In this document: in pieces, positions 35,763 through 44,064 of the stretch
How the letters are laid out: each line of letters starts with the position of its first letter
Position numbering within the stretch: the stretch's first letter is position 1
DNA from: an uncultured Ruminococcus sp.
GTDB taxonomy: Bacteria > Bacillota > Clostridia > Oscillospirales > Ruminococcaceae
Assembly: GCA_947178575.1 (NCBI GenBank)
Contig: CAMWYX010000006.1
Location: 1-64,000 of the forward strand
Direction: 5' to 3'
DNA length: 64,000 bases
Position numbers and translations under genes: made by a program
Notes under the pieces: model-generated
The model's database searches: none
What the model was told of the DNA's origin: nothing
Seen by the model: the letters and a program-made list of their open reading frames with translations, nothing else

Positions 35763-35807
35763 AAAAAATACCTCCGTTTCCACATCATACGACATGAAAA
35801 GGAGGTA
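35763..35807 (-). promoter_or_regulatory. Expression platform of the folT riboswitch
   Basis: TACCTCC (35801-35807, read on the minus strand) can pair with GGAGGTA (35769-35775), which contains the folT ribosome site. Six T's follow. The same hairpin could hide the ribosome site or act as a terminator. Confidence 0.7.
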
Positions 35808-35831
35808 GCTAATCTCGGTCTGATGTCCTAT

Positions 35832-35928
35832 GAAGCGGGATGCAAAATGCGAACCGCAAGCAGGAGCTTTTCGTCCTGATGACAACTCCCCGTTCATCAG
35901 GCACTTCACGAACGCATTTTTACTCTTC
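35832..35928 (-). promoter_or_regulatory. Tetrahydrofolate (THF) riboswitch
   Basis: 97 nt in the folT leader. It aligns by eye with the THF class: outer helix GAAG/CTTC, then AGTA, helix AAAATGCG/CGCATTTT, helix CCTGATGA/TCATCAGG closing the loop ACGGGGAGTTG, and the 3' segment TTTTGCATCCCGCTTC matching the family's UUGCAUCC(G)CUCC. CGGG of the loop can pair with CCCG for the known pseudoknot. The gene context (folT-folC) agrees. Confidence 0.88.
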
Positions 35929-36017
35929 AATGAAATAGTCAGCTGAAACAGAAATTCCGCCCATGGTTTAAAATTCGGATAAATCCGATTCACACTGCCA
36001 CGATTATTATACATCAA

Positions 36018-36243
36018 TCTCCATATAATGTCAAGAGATTTTTAAAATTTTATTAAATATACTAAGATTTTTCATTGATTAAATTTTAAATTCGTCATAG
36101 TGCATATTTTATAAGCACTGAATTTGTGATATTTTACAAATATCTTTAAAATAATAAATAAAATCTTCACTTTACTAAGAGTTTGTGATATAATATTAGA
36201 TATTAGTTGAGAATTTCAGAATAATATAAATAAGGAGCATCAA
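36018..36243 (+). promoter_or_regulatory. Promoter region of the HAD phosphatase gene
   Basis: Extended -10 TGATATAAT ending at 36194 with a poor -35 (TTCACT, 36166-36171, 17-base spacing). AAGGAG lies before the TTG start codon. The rest is AT-rich with nothing recognised. Confidence 0.6.
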
Positions 36244-37098
36244 TTGAAAACACTTTATATTTCCGATTTGGACGGAACTTTACTTAATTCCGGTGCGGTA
36301 CTTTCTGATTATACCGCAGACAAGATTAATTCACTTATAGAACGGGGAATGTATTTCACATTTGCGACAGCACGAACAATATATTCCGCTGGTGATATTG
36401 TACGGAATTTAAATATCAATGTTCCATGCATACTCAATAACGGTGCAGAGATATATGATATAAATTCTGGACAGTACGTGAAAAATGCTTATATAAATCC
36501 CGATACCGCACGCCGGATAGTCAGGGCTTTCAGGGATAACGGTCTGAAATGCTTTGTGTTCAAGTTCATTGACGGCAGACTTGCGACCTGTTATGATAAT
36601 ATTGTAAATGAAAATATGCGGTCGTATGTCAGCGAACGCAGAAACAAATTCAATCAGCCTTTTATCGAATGTGCAGATGTTGAGAACGTACTCGACGGCA
36701 CAGCTGTTTATATAAATTCAATCGGAAGCTATGAAAGTCTTTTGCCGGTACGCAATGCCGTTATGTCTATGAAAGATGCCGACTGTGCATTCTATTGCGA
36801 TACATATACTCACGAATGGTATCTTGAAATTTTTTCGTCAACCGCATCAAAAGGAAACGGTCTGAAATTTCTCCGTCAAAAATACGGATTTGAACAGATT
36901 ATCGCATTCGGAGACAATCTCAATGATTTGAGTATGTTCGAGCAGGCGGATATAAAAATCGCCGTCGGCAATGCGGATTCCGCAATCAGAACAAAAGCCG
37001 ATATTATTACAGATACCAACGATAAAAACGGTGTGGCGGATTTTCTGCTAAATAACTATGACATAATAGAAAAAACAGGAAAGCCGGTCATCATATAA
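36244..37098 (+). CDS. Cof-type HAD-superfamily phosphatase
   Basis: 284 residues. HAD motif I is YISDLDGTLL (nucleophile Asp), motif II is FATAR, the conserved Lys is in TASKGNGLKFL, and motif III is FGDNLNDLSMF. It has a type IIB cap. Such enzymes dephosphorylate sugar phosphates or cofactors; the substrate is unknown. It starts with TTG, six bases after AAGGAG. Confidence 0.9.
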   Translation: MKTLYISDLDGTLLNSGAVLSDYTADKINSLIERGMYFTFATARTIYSAGDIVRNLNINVPCILNNGAEIYDINSGQYVKNAYINPDTARRIVRAFRDNGLKCFVFKFIDGRLATCYDNIVNENMRSYVSERRNKFNQPFIECADVENVLDGTAVYINSIGSYESLLPVRNAVMSMKDADCAFYCDTYTHEWYLEIFSSTASKGNGLKFLRQKYGFEQIIAFGDNLNDLSMFEQADIKIAVGNADSAIRTKADIITDTNDKNGVADFLLNNYDIIEKTGKPVII

Positions 37099-37129
37099 AT
37101 TAAAAAGCATAACAAAAGGAGAGAAGTAA

Positions 37130-38860
37130 ATGAAAAAATTAATGTTGGGAAATGAAGCATTTGCAAGGGGTCTCTATGAAGCCGGTTGCAGAATTGTATC
37201 AAGCTATCCCGGTACTCCGTCTACAGAAATTACCGAGGAAGCCGCAAAATATGATGAAATGTATGCCGAATGGGCTCCAAATGAAAAAGTGGCTATGGAA
37301 ACCGCTCTCGGAGCATCAATCGCCGGTGCAAGAAGTTTCTGCGGAATGAAGCACGTCGGACTTAATGTTGCCGCCGACCCGCTTTATACTGCCGGATATA
37401 CCGGAGTAAATGCCGGACTTGTAATCGCCGTTGCCGATGACCAGGGTATGCACTCATCACAGAACGAACAGGACAGCCGTCATCACGCCATAGCCTCGAA
37501 AGTTCCGATGATTGAGCCGTCAGATTCCGGAGAATGCAGGGATTTTGTAAAACTCGCCTTTGAGATTTCCGAAGATTTCGATACCCCCGTAATCGTGAGA
37601 ATGTCCACAAGAGTTGCACACTCGCAAAGTATCGTCGATACAGAAGAAAGACAAGAGCATGAATTAAAGGAATATACAAAAAATCCGCAGAAATATGTCA
37701 TGATGCCGGCATTCGCAAAGGGAAGACATGTATTCGTCGAAGAGCGTATGCGGAAACTCACGGAATACGCCGAAACAAGTCCGCTTAACCGTGTTGAGAT
37801 TTCCGAATCTGCTGAATTTGGCGTAATCACCAACGGCGCAGCTTATCAGTATGTAAAAGAAGCTCTGGGAGATAAAGCATCAGTGCTTAAGCTTGGTATG
37901 GTTAATCCTATGCCTGTTAAGCTTATTCAGGATTTTGCCGGAAAATACGACAGAATAATCGTTGTTGAGGAACTCGACGGTATTATTGAATCCCATTGCC
38001 ATAATATCGGAGTAAATAACGTTGAGGGAAAAAATATTTTCGGATATATCGGTGAAATAAATCAATCCGTCATTGCGGATAAACTTCTCGGAGAAAAGAA
38101 AGAATCTGTTTCCCTTGATGATAATATTCCGGTAAGACCTCCGGTTATGTGTGCCGGCTGTCCGCACAGAGGATTATTCTACTGCCTGAAAAAACTCGGC
38201 GTTATGGTTTCCGGCGATATTGGCTGTTATACGTTAGGTGCAGCTGCTCCGCTCAATGCAATTGATACAACTATCTGCATGGGAGCTTCAATATCAGGAC
38301 TTCATGGATTCAATAAGGCAAGAGGTGCGGAATCGGAACATAAAAGCGTTGCTGTTATCGGTGATTCAACGTTCATGCACAGCGGTATGACAGGACTTGT
38401 CAACATTGCCTATAATAATTCAAATTCGACTGTTATTATTCTTGATAATTCAATAACCGGAATGACCGGACATCAGCAGAATCCGACCACCGGAAAAAAT
38501 CTCAAGGGCGACCCTGCCGCCGCTGTTAATCTTGAGGAACTCTGCAAGGCTATCGGAATAAAGCGTGTCCGTGTAGTTGACCCATATCATCTTGCGGAAA
38601 CAGAAAAAGTCATAAAAGAGGAACTTTCGGCAGATGAAGCCTCGGTAATTATTTCACGCCGTCCGTGTGCCCTGCTCAAATATGTCAAGCATAATGCTCC
38701 GTTTGCGGTTGATTCTGATAAATGCGTGGGCTGTAAAGCCTGCATGAAGCTTGGTTGTCCTGCAATATCAATCAGGGATAAAAAAGCTGTAATCGACCAT
38801 ACTCAGTGTGTCGGCTGCGGTATCTGCAAGGAACAGTGTAAATTCGGTGCTATCAACTGA
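37130..38860 (+). CDS. iorA: Indolepyruvate:ferredoxin oxidoreductase, alpha subunit
   Basis: Thiamine-diphosphate enzyme that interconverts arylpyruvate and arylacetyl-CoA with ferredoxin, in the cytosol. 576 residues: N-terminal pyrimidine-binding domain (SYPGTPSTEITEEAAKY), C-terminal TPP domain (GDIGCYTLG, GDSTFMHSG), and two 4Fe-4S motifs at the end (CVGCKACMKLGC, CVGCGICKEQC). AAGGAG lies upstream. Its partner iorB is at 40292, after three unknown genes. With the ligase gene at 41495 it can run toward aromatic amino acids from arylacetates, as reported for ruminal ruminococci, or in the fermentative direction. Confidence 0.95.
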   Translation: MKKLMLGNEAFARGLYEAGCRIVSSYPGTPSTEITEEAAKYDEMYAEWAPNEKVAMETALGASIAGARSFCGMKHVGLNVAADPLYTAGYTGVNAGLVIAVADDQGMHSSQNEQDSRHHAIASKVPMIEPSDSGECRDFVKLAFEISEDFDTPVIVRMSTRVAHSQSIVDTEERQEHELKEYTKNPQKYVMMPAFAKGRHVFVEERMRKLTEYAETSPLNRVEISESAEFGVITNGAAYQYVKEALGDKASVLKLGMVNPMPVKLIQDFAGKYDRIIVVEELDGIIESHCHNIGVNNVEGKNIFGYIGEINQSVIADKLLGEKKESVSLDDNIPVRPPVMCAGCPHRGLFYCLKKLGVMVSGDIGCYTLGAAAPLNAIDTTICMGASISGLHGFNKARGAESEHKSVAVIGDSTFMHSGMTGLVNIAYNNSNSTVIILDNSITGMTGHQQNPTTGKNLKGDPAAAVNLEELCKAIGIKRVRVVDPYHLAETEKVIKEELSADEASVIISRRPCALLKYVKHNAPFAVDSDKCVGCKACMKLGCPAISIRDKKAVIDHTQCVGCGICKEQCKFGAIN

Positions 38861-39369
38861 TGAAAGTCAGTATCATTGAATTGAGTTATTCGTGTTTCAA
38901 TGACTGTTCATATTTTCTTATATGGTATGAAGACGAAAATATGAAAGACCGTGTTTATACCTCAGACGGAAAAGCGATTGTCTTTCATTGTGAGAATCAG
39001 GCACGGAAAAAAGCCGGACAACTCGGCTTTGAAGCTGGTGAAACAGTATTTTATGATGTGGAAAGGCTTTTTTACTGGATTGAAACACATTCAAAAGAAA
39101 TGGACTGTGATTTTCTGATTGACTTCTGGAATATGTTTTCGGATATTGCGTGTTCTGTCGGCACGGAGCTTGAACCTATAAAAACAAGGCGGATTAAACG
39201 ATGTTATAACAAACTTTTCTGGGGATTGAATCTTCCAGCCGTTACTCCGGAGGACTGCGAATATGAACCGGTTTTCACAAAAAGGGAACGGAAGTTAATC
39301 AGGGAAATTATGCGTACAGGACTTGAAATTTTTGATAAAAATTACTTGTGTGGTGATTGTAATGAATGA
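38860..39369 (+). CDS. Hypothetical cytosolic protein inside the ior cluster
   Basis: 169 residues, no membrane segment, rich in aromatic and acidic residues, Cys-containing (YLCGDCNE at the end). Its start shares a base with the iorA stop (TGATG), so it is translationally coupled. No family recognised. Size, acidity and the tandem position with another small gene recall orphan immunity-type genes, but this is a guess. Confidence 0.6.
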   Translation: MKVSIIELSYSCFNDCSYFLIWYEDENMKDRVYTSDGKAIVFHCENQARKKAGQLGFEAGETVFYDVERLFYWIETHSKEMDCDFLIDFWNMFSDIACSVGTELEPIKTRRIKRCYNKLFWGLNLPAVTPEDCEYEPVFTKRERKLIREIMRTGLEIFDKNYLCGDCNE

Positions 39370-39745
39370 ACTTTATACAGAATTTGAAAACTGGCTGAAT
39401 AATCAGCTCGAAAATAATGATATGCCGGAAAATACGCTTGCTTTCTGTTTTAATCTTTATGAAGAAAGCGTTGAGGACAGCGTTTACAGCGTACAGATTG
39501 TTGCGTGCGATAAGTTCGACAAAGACGATTCCGACTGGGCGTGTGAGGAAGTCTGGAGCAGTGAGGAAGATATTTTCGGTGTCGAACTTTCTGACGAACA
39601 GGAAAAAGACTGGTCTGCTGCTCAGAAGCTTATCATAGAATGGGTTGAGGATTATCTTGCAAACGGACAGTACAGAGATGTATTTTCGGGAAAACCCGTA
39701 GGCATCGGATTTGTTGACGGAGAACTTGAAATTATTCAGTTATAG
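39362..39745 (+). CDS. Hypothetical acidic protein inside the ior cluster
   Basis: 127 residues, strongly acidic (many Asp/Glu, e.g. DKDDSDWACEEVWSSEEDIFG). The start at 39362 (MNELYTEFENW) overlaps the previous gene by eight bases. The predicted alpha/beta fold ends GIGFVDGELEIIQL. No family recognised. Confidence 0.6.
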   Translation: MNELYTEFENWLNNQLENNDMPENTLAFCFNLYEESVEDSVYSVQIVACDKFDKDDSDWACEEVWSSEEDIFGVELSDEQEKDWSAAQKLIIEWVEDYLANGQYRDVFSGKPVGIGFVDGELEIIQL

Positions 39746-39767
39746 ACGGAAAGGATTAAAAAACAAA

Positions 39768-40274
39768 ATGGAGAATTATGGGGAATCAAAAGTTATTACA
39801 CTATTAAAAGGTATTGCCGGAGCAGTCATCGGAGCAATTCCGGGTATGCTTGTATGGATTATTTTAGGAAAACTCGGAATTGTTTTTTCACTGGTGGGTA
39901 TGCTGATAGGTTTCGGAATACTCGTGGGGTTTTCAATATTCACGAAAGATAAAGACCTTCCCATATGGGTTATGCTCGTGATTTTTTTGGGAGTATTCGC
40001 AGTTGTTATGATTCTTTCGGAACAGATTGTATGGACTTGGGAAATAACTGATATTCTGAAAGATAATCTTTCGGAATTTTCCGGTTCTGAATATAAAGAG
40101 ATTCTCAAGGAAACAATCGGCATAGAAAAAATTTCATTCGGCGAATGTTTCTCAAATTTCTTTACGATTCTTGAAAAACTCGATGTCAAAGGAAAATACA
40201 TATGGGAACTCGCAAAAAGCAGTTTGTTCGGTATTCTGGGAGGACTTGCTGTTTTTGCGAAGATGGGTAAATAA
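39768..40274 (+). CDS. Hypothetical membrane protein inside the ior cluster
   Basis: 168 residues: three N-terminal hydrophobic segments (about 12-35, 38-55, 62-85), a soluble middle and a hydrophobic C-terminal segment. Start at 39768 (MENYGES) after AAAGGATT. Third of three unknown genes between iorA and iorB. Confidence 0.6.
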   Translation: MENYGESKVITLLKGIAGAVIGAIPGMLVWIILGKLGIVFSLVGMLIGFGILVGFSIFTKDKDLPIWVMLVIFLGVFAVVMILSEQIVWTWEITDILKDNLSEFSGSEYKEILKETIGIEKISFGECFSNFFTILEKLDVKGKYIWELAKSSLFGILGGLAVFAKMGK

Positions 40275-40291
40275 TATGTAAGGAGAATTAT

Positions 40292-40864
40292 ATGGAAACA
40301 AAATCAATCATGATAGTAGGCGTAGGCGGACAGGGTTCGCTTCTCGCTTCAAGAATTATAGGAAATGTGTTGCTTTCGCAGGGTTACGATGTAAAAGTCA
40401 GCGAAGTTCACGGAATGTCACAGCGTGGAGGTTCGGTGGTGACGTATGTAAAATACGGCGATAAAGTCTATTCGCCTGTAATCGAAAAGGGCGAAGCTGA
40501 TGCGGTGATTTCTTTTGAACTTCTTGAAGCAGCTCGCTGTCTGCCTTATCTTAAAAAAGGCGGAAAACTTATCACATCAACTCAGCAGATTGACCCCATG
40601 CCCGTAATCACCGGAACAGCTCAGTATCCTGAAAATCTCGTTGAAAAGCTGAAATCCGCAGGTGCAGATATTACGGCGGTTGATGCTCTTTCACTTGCGG
40701 AGCAGGCAGGAACTTCAAAGGCTTCCAACGTTGTGCTTATGGGTGTGCTTGCCTCAAAAATGGATTTTCCGGACGAAATCTGGCAGAATGCACTTGAACA
40801 GTGCGTTCCGGCGAAATTCCTTGAACTGAACAAAAAAGCCTTTGAACTCGGTAAAAATGCGTGA
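40292..40864 (+). CDS. iorB: Indolepyruvate oxidoreductase, beta (gamma-domain) subunit
   Basis: 190 residues of the pyruvate-ferredoxin oxidoreductase gamma-like fold. MIVGVGGQGSLLASRIIG and EVHGMSQRGGSV are family motifs. It forms the enzyme with IorA. AAGGAG lies before the ATG. Confidence 0.94.
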   Translation: METKSIMIVGVGGQGSLLASRIIGNVLLSQGYDVKVSEVHGMSQRGGSVVTYVKYGDKVYSPVIEKGEADAVISFELLEAARCLPYLKKGGKLITSTQQIDPMPVITGTAQYPENLVEKLKSAGADITAVDALSLAEQAGTSKASNVVLMGVLASKMDFPDEIWQNALEQCVPAKFLELNKKAFELGKNA

Positions 40865-40938
40865 TTACGCCGTTTGAAAATCAATGGGTAAGGGAATATA
40901 TTGAGGGAGAAGTATTTTTTACTTGGTAAAAACATGTG

Positions 40939-41466
40939 ATGAAAAAAATAGTAATAACCGCATTTTTTGCGTTAATATCAGTAATATCTATATTTTCGGG
41001 TGTTACTATGCAGAAAAGTCATGCTGAAAAATATGTACAGACCCAAGCAACGCTGATTTATGAAGAAAAAAAGACAAAGCTTCCATCAATATTTACATAT
41101 TTATACAGCGCAGACGGCAGAAAATATACTGCGACTAAAAAGAGCGCTATTGGTTTTACGGAACGCAATATATCCTATAATAAAGTGTCGCCGTCAAATT
41201 ATCATTTCGGCTATATTGCACCTATGGTGAAAGTACTGTTGTTTATCGGAATACTTTTTTCTATGATTACTCTTTTTGCTTTTTTCGGATTAATATTGGA
41301 TTTGCCGTTTGCTGAAAAGATGCTGCCATGTATATTTTTGTACTTTGTTGCAGGAATAGCATTTCTTACGGAATCAGGTCTTGTAACGGTACTGACGGCA
41401 TTTTTTACAGTTGTGATAATTGCTGTGTGCCTGACGGCTAAGAAAAATCAGGATAATTATTTTTAA
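40939..41466 (+). CDS. Membrane protein, unknown (DUF3592-like topology)
   Basis: 175 residues: one N-terminal membrane helix, an outside beta-rich part with YTATKKSAIGF, then three membrane segments. The layout resembles DUF3592 proteins. Weak ribosome site; GTG 40936 directly precedes the ATG. It lies between iorB and the ligase gene. Confidence 0.55.
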   Translation: MKKIVITAFFALISVISIFSGVTMQKSHAEKYVQTQATLIYEEKKTKLPSIFTYLYSADGRKYTATKKSAIGFTERNISYNKVSPSNYHFGYIAPMVKVLLFIGILFSMITLFAFFGLILDLPFAEKMLPCIFLYFVAGIAFLTESGLVTVLTAFFTVVIIAVCLTAKKNQDNYF

Positions 41467-41494
41467 AATATTTATATAAAAGGAGATGATACCA

Positions 41495-42802
41495 ATGGAA
41501 AGATATTGGAATCAGGAAATTGAAACCATGTCCCGTGAGGATATGAAAAAACTTCAGGACGAACGTCTTGTGGCTCAGGTGAAACACGTTTACGAAAATG
41601 TGGAGTATTACCGCAATCTCATGGACGAAAAGGGCGTGAAACCGGAGGACATCAAATCAACTGATGATTTGTATAAACTTCCGTTTCTCACAAAGGCGGA
41701 TTTGCGTGATGCTTATCCTTACGGACTTCTTGCGAAACCGCTCGGCGACTGCGTGAGAATCCAGTCTACAAGCGGAACTACAGGAAAACGTGTTGTTGCG
41801 TTCTATACTCAGAACGATATTGATTTGTGGGAGGACTGCTGTGCAAGAGCTATCGTTGCGGCAGGCGGTACAAATGAAGACGTTTGTCAGGTATGCTACG
41901 GATATGGACTTTTTACGGGAGGTCCGGGACTGAACGGCGGTTCTCATAAAGTCGGCTGTCTCACGCTCCCAATGTCAAGCGGAAATACAGAGCGTCAGAT
42001 AACTTTCATGCGTGACCTCGGAGCAACAATTCTTTGCTGTACTCCGTCATATGCGGCATATATCGGCGAAACTCTCCACGATATGGGCTATACGACAGAT
42101 GATATAAAACTCAAAGCCGGAATTTTCGGTGCAGAACCATGGACGGAGGAAATGCGCCGTTCTATCGAGAAATCTCTCGGAATCAAGGCGTATGATATCT
42201 ACGGTCTTACAGAAACAAGCGGACCGGGTGTATCTTTTGAGTGTTCGGAACAGACAGGTATGCACATCAATGAAGACCATTTCATTCCGGAAATAATCAA
42301 TCCCGAAACAGGTGAAGTACTTCCGGACGGCGAAACCGGCGAACTTGTATTCACAAGCATAACCAAAGAGGCTTTCCCGCTTCTGAGATACAGAACACGT
42401 GACCTCTGCGTACTCAGCCGGAAAAAATGTTCGTGCGGACGTACTCTTATAAAAATGAGCAAGCCTATGGGCAGAAGCGATGATATGCTTATTATCCGTG
42501 GAGTCAATGTGTTCCCGTCACAGATTGAAACAGTTCTCATCGAACAGGGCTACAGTCCGAATTATCTCATCGAGGTTGACAGAATTAACAATACCGATAC
42601 TCTCGATGTCAGTGTTGAGATGAATCCCGAACAGCTTTCTGCAAGCAAAGATGATATTCAGAATCTTGAAAAATCACTTGCTTCTGCAATCAAAACCATG
42701 CTCGGAATAAATCCGAAAGTACATCTCGTTAATCCAAAAGCCATCACAAGAAGCGAGGGAAAGGCTGTACGTGTAATCGATAAAAGAAAACTGCACGACT
42801 GA
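41495..42802 (+). CDS. paaK: Phenylacetate (arylacetate)-CoA ligase
   Basis: Activates phenylacetate or indoleacetate to the CoA thioester with ATP. 435 residues of the ANL superfamily short form: P-loop STSGTTGKRV (about residue 90), YGLTETSGPG, RTRDLCVL, and C-terminal domain with MGRSDDMLIIRGVNVFPSQIE. The start at 41495 suits AAGGAG; ATG 41486 is too close. With iorAB it can supply arylacetyl-CoA for reductive carboxylation to arylpyruvates. Confidence 0.93.
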   Translation: MERYWNQEIETMSREDMKKLQDERLVAQVKHVYENVEYYRNLMDEKGVKPEDIKSTDDLYKLPFLTKADLRDAYPYGLLAKPLGDCVRIQSTSGTTGKRVVAFYTQNDIDLWEDCCARAIVAAGGTNEDVCQVCYGYGLFTGGPGLNGGSHKVGCLTLPMSSGNTERQITFMRDLGATILCCTPSYAAYIGETLHDMGYTTDDIKLKAGIFGAEPWTEEMRRSIEKSLGIKAYDIYGLTETSGPGVSFECSEQTGMHINEDHFIPEIINPETGEVLPDGETGELVFTSITKEAFPLLRYRTRDLCVLSRKKCSCGRTLIKMSKPMGRSDDMLIIRGVNVFPSQIETVLIEQGYSPNYLIEVDRINNTDTLDVSVEMNPEQLSASKDDIQNLEKSLASAIKTMLGINPKVHLVNPKAITRSEGKAVRVIDKRKLHD

Positions 42803-42817
42803 TATTGTCGCATTTTC

Positions 42818-42853
42818 TGATTATGATTTCTTATTCATAAAAAATCATAATCA
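42818..42853 (+). terminator. Hairpin after paaK
   Basis: TGATTATGATTT/AAATCATAATCA with a short AAATTT after it; a probable but weak terminator. Confidence 0.5.
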
Positions 42854-42899
42854 AATTTGTGTACATTGACAGAAACACATAAAAATTCATTCAAAACAC

Positions 42900-42928
42900 T
42901 TGACAAATATCTGAAAAAACTGTATAAT
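42900..42928 (+). promoter_or_regulatory. Promoter of the zinc-ribbon gene
   Basis: TTGACA (42900-42905), 17 bases, TATAAT (42923-42928). The 130-nt leader contains a GTTCAG/CTGAAC hairpin (about 42950-42983), otherwise unexplained. Confidence 0.8.
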
Positions 42929-43062
42929 ATAAGTGCTGGTTAATAACCCGTTCAGTGTGCCGGATTTTACATATTCTGAACAGGTGACACGTTTCAGATA
43001 ATTGACGTTTATGGATTTTTTGTCTGCCGTCAGTTGTTAATTTTTTTACAGGAGTGATAATT

Positions 43063-43497
43063 ATGGGTATTCTTGATAAAATCGGCGATGTCAGCAAGGG
43101 CGTTTCCGATAAAACTAAGAGTATGTCTGAGGTAAGCAACCTCAAAAGAAAAATTTTGTACGAAGAGGAACGTATCGTTGAGATATTCACCGACATCGGC
43201 AAGAAATATTATAAAAATCCCAACGAAGACCCTGCCAATCTCAAGCTGCTCTGCGATGACATCGACACTCGCCGCAGACGTATCAAGAAAATGAGATTCG
43301 AACTTAACGGCATCAGAGGCTATAAGGTATGCCCTAAGTGCGATGCGGAAGTAAATGAACGCTTCCAGTTCTGCGGTCGCTGTGGTGCAAGACTTCCCGA
43401 AGTTGAGGACGATGATTTCATGTCCCTCGAAGCCAATGACTACTACACAGAAAGCAGTAACCAGTTCTTTAATGCCGATTCCAACAAAACCCTTTGA
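43063..43497 (+). CDS. Zinc-ribbon protein, unknown
   Basis: 144 residues: an N-terminal helical region (coiled coil, about 10-85), a C-terminal zinc ribbon (CPKCDAEVNERFQFCGRCGARL, written here in two halves: CPKCDAEV and FCGRCGARL), and an acidic tail. ATG 43063 follows AGGAG. A scaffold or nucleic-acid role cannot be told apart. Own promoter and terminator. Confidence 0.75.
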   Translation: MGILDKIGDVSKGVSDKTKSMSEVSNLKRKILYEEERIVEIFTDIGKKYYKNPNEDPANLKLLCDDIDTRRRRIKKMRFELNGIRGYKVCPKCDAEVNERFQFCGRCGARLPEVEDDDFMSLEANDYYTESSNQFFNADSNKTL

Positions 43498-43551
43498 TAG
43501 CGTATCCGGTATGTTCCGGATTATGAAATAACGGATATGTTACGGACAAAT

Positions 43552-43582
43552 GGCTGTCTCGGATTCGGGGCAGCCGTTTTTA
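43552..43582 (+). terminator. Terminator of the zinc-ribbon gene
   Basis: Nine-pair stem GGCTGTCTC/GGGGCAGCC with loop GGATTC, then GTTTTTAT. Confidence 0.85.
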
Positions 43583-43605
43583 TGATTTTATTTTATTCGG
43601 TTTGT

Positions 43606-43983
43606 TCAATCAAATCTCCGGCGGATAATCCGGCAGAGATAAAATGCAGGTATACATAAAATCGCCCATATCGTTGTGAATAACGGGCATATCTGACCCA
43701 TAAAATTAAACCGCAGACCGGAATAATCCCATACACTCCAGCCCATAATAATATTGTCAAATACTCCCACGGCAAATTCAATTGCCGTTATCATCAGTGC
43801 GCCTGTGATACAGCTTTTGATAAGCGTCATCGTCCGGCTTTTGTTCATAATGTAAAGCAGAGTAAGGACAATTCCGCCGGTCAGACACATTGTCCAGTGA
43901 GTATATCCTCGTCCGGCAATTTCCACAAAGGCATATACAAAATATCCCATCAAAAAAGTAAAGATATACTGTGCATATTTCAT
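43606..43983 (-). CDS. Putative ABC permease-like membrane protein (CmpB-type)
   Basis: 125 residues with four membrane segments. The central ITAIEFAVGVFDNIIMGWSVWDYS and FNFMGQICPLFTTIW resemble the family annotated as putative ABC transporter permease PF06541 in Clostridia. Function unproven and no ATPase gene nearby. Start at 43983 after AGAGGTGAT. Divergent from malQ. Confidence 0.75.
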   Translation of the reverse strand: MKYAQYIFTFLMGYFVYAFVEIAGRGYTHWTMCLTGGIVLTLLYIMNKSRTMTLIKSCITGALMITAIEFAVGVFDNIIMGWSVWDYSGLRFNFMGQICPLFTTIWAILCIPAFYLCRIIRRRFD

Positions 43984-44064
43984 AAATATCACCTCTTTTT
44001 ATTTAGTATGTACTGTGTTTCTAAAAAATATACATAAAATATACATTAAAGGAGTTAATTTTTA

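Noticed and set aside
43593-43781. Short minus-strand frame overlapping the CmpB-like gene
   Set aside because: Shadow frame without ribosome site; the 43606-43983 frame has the family motifs.
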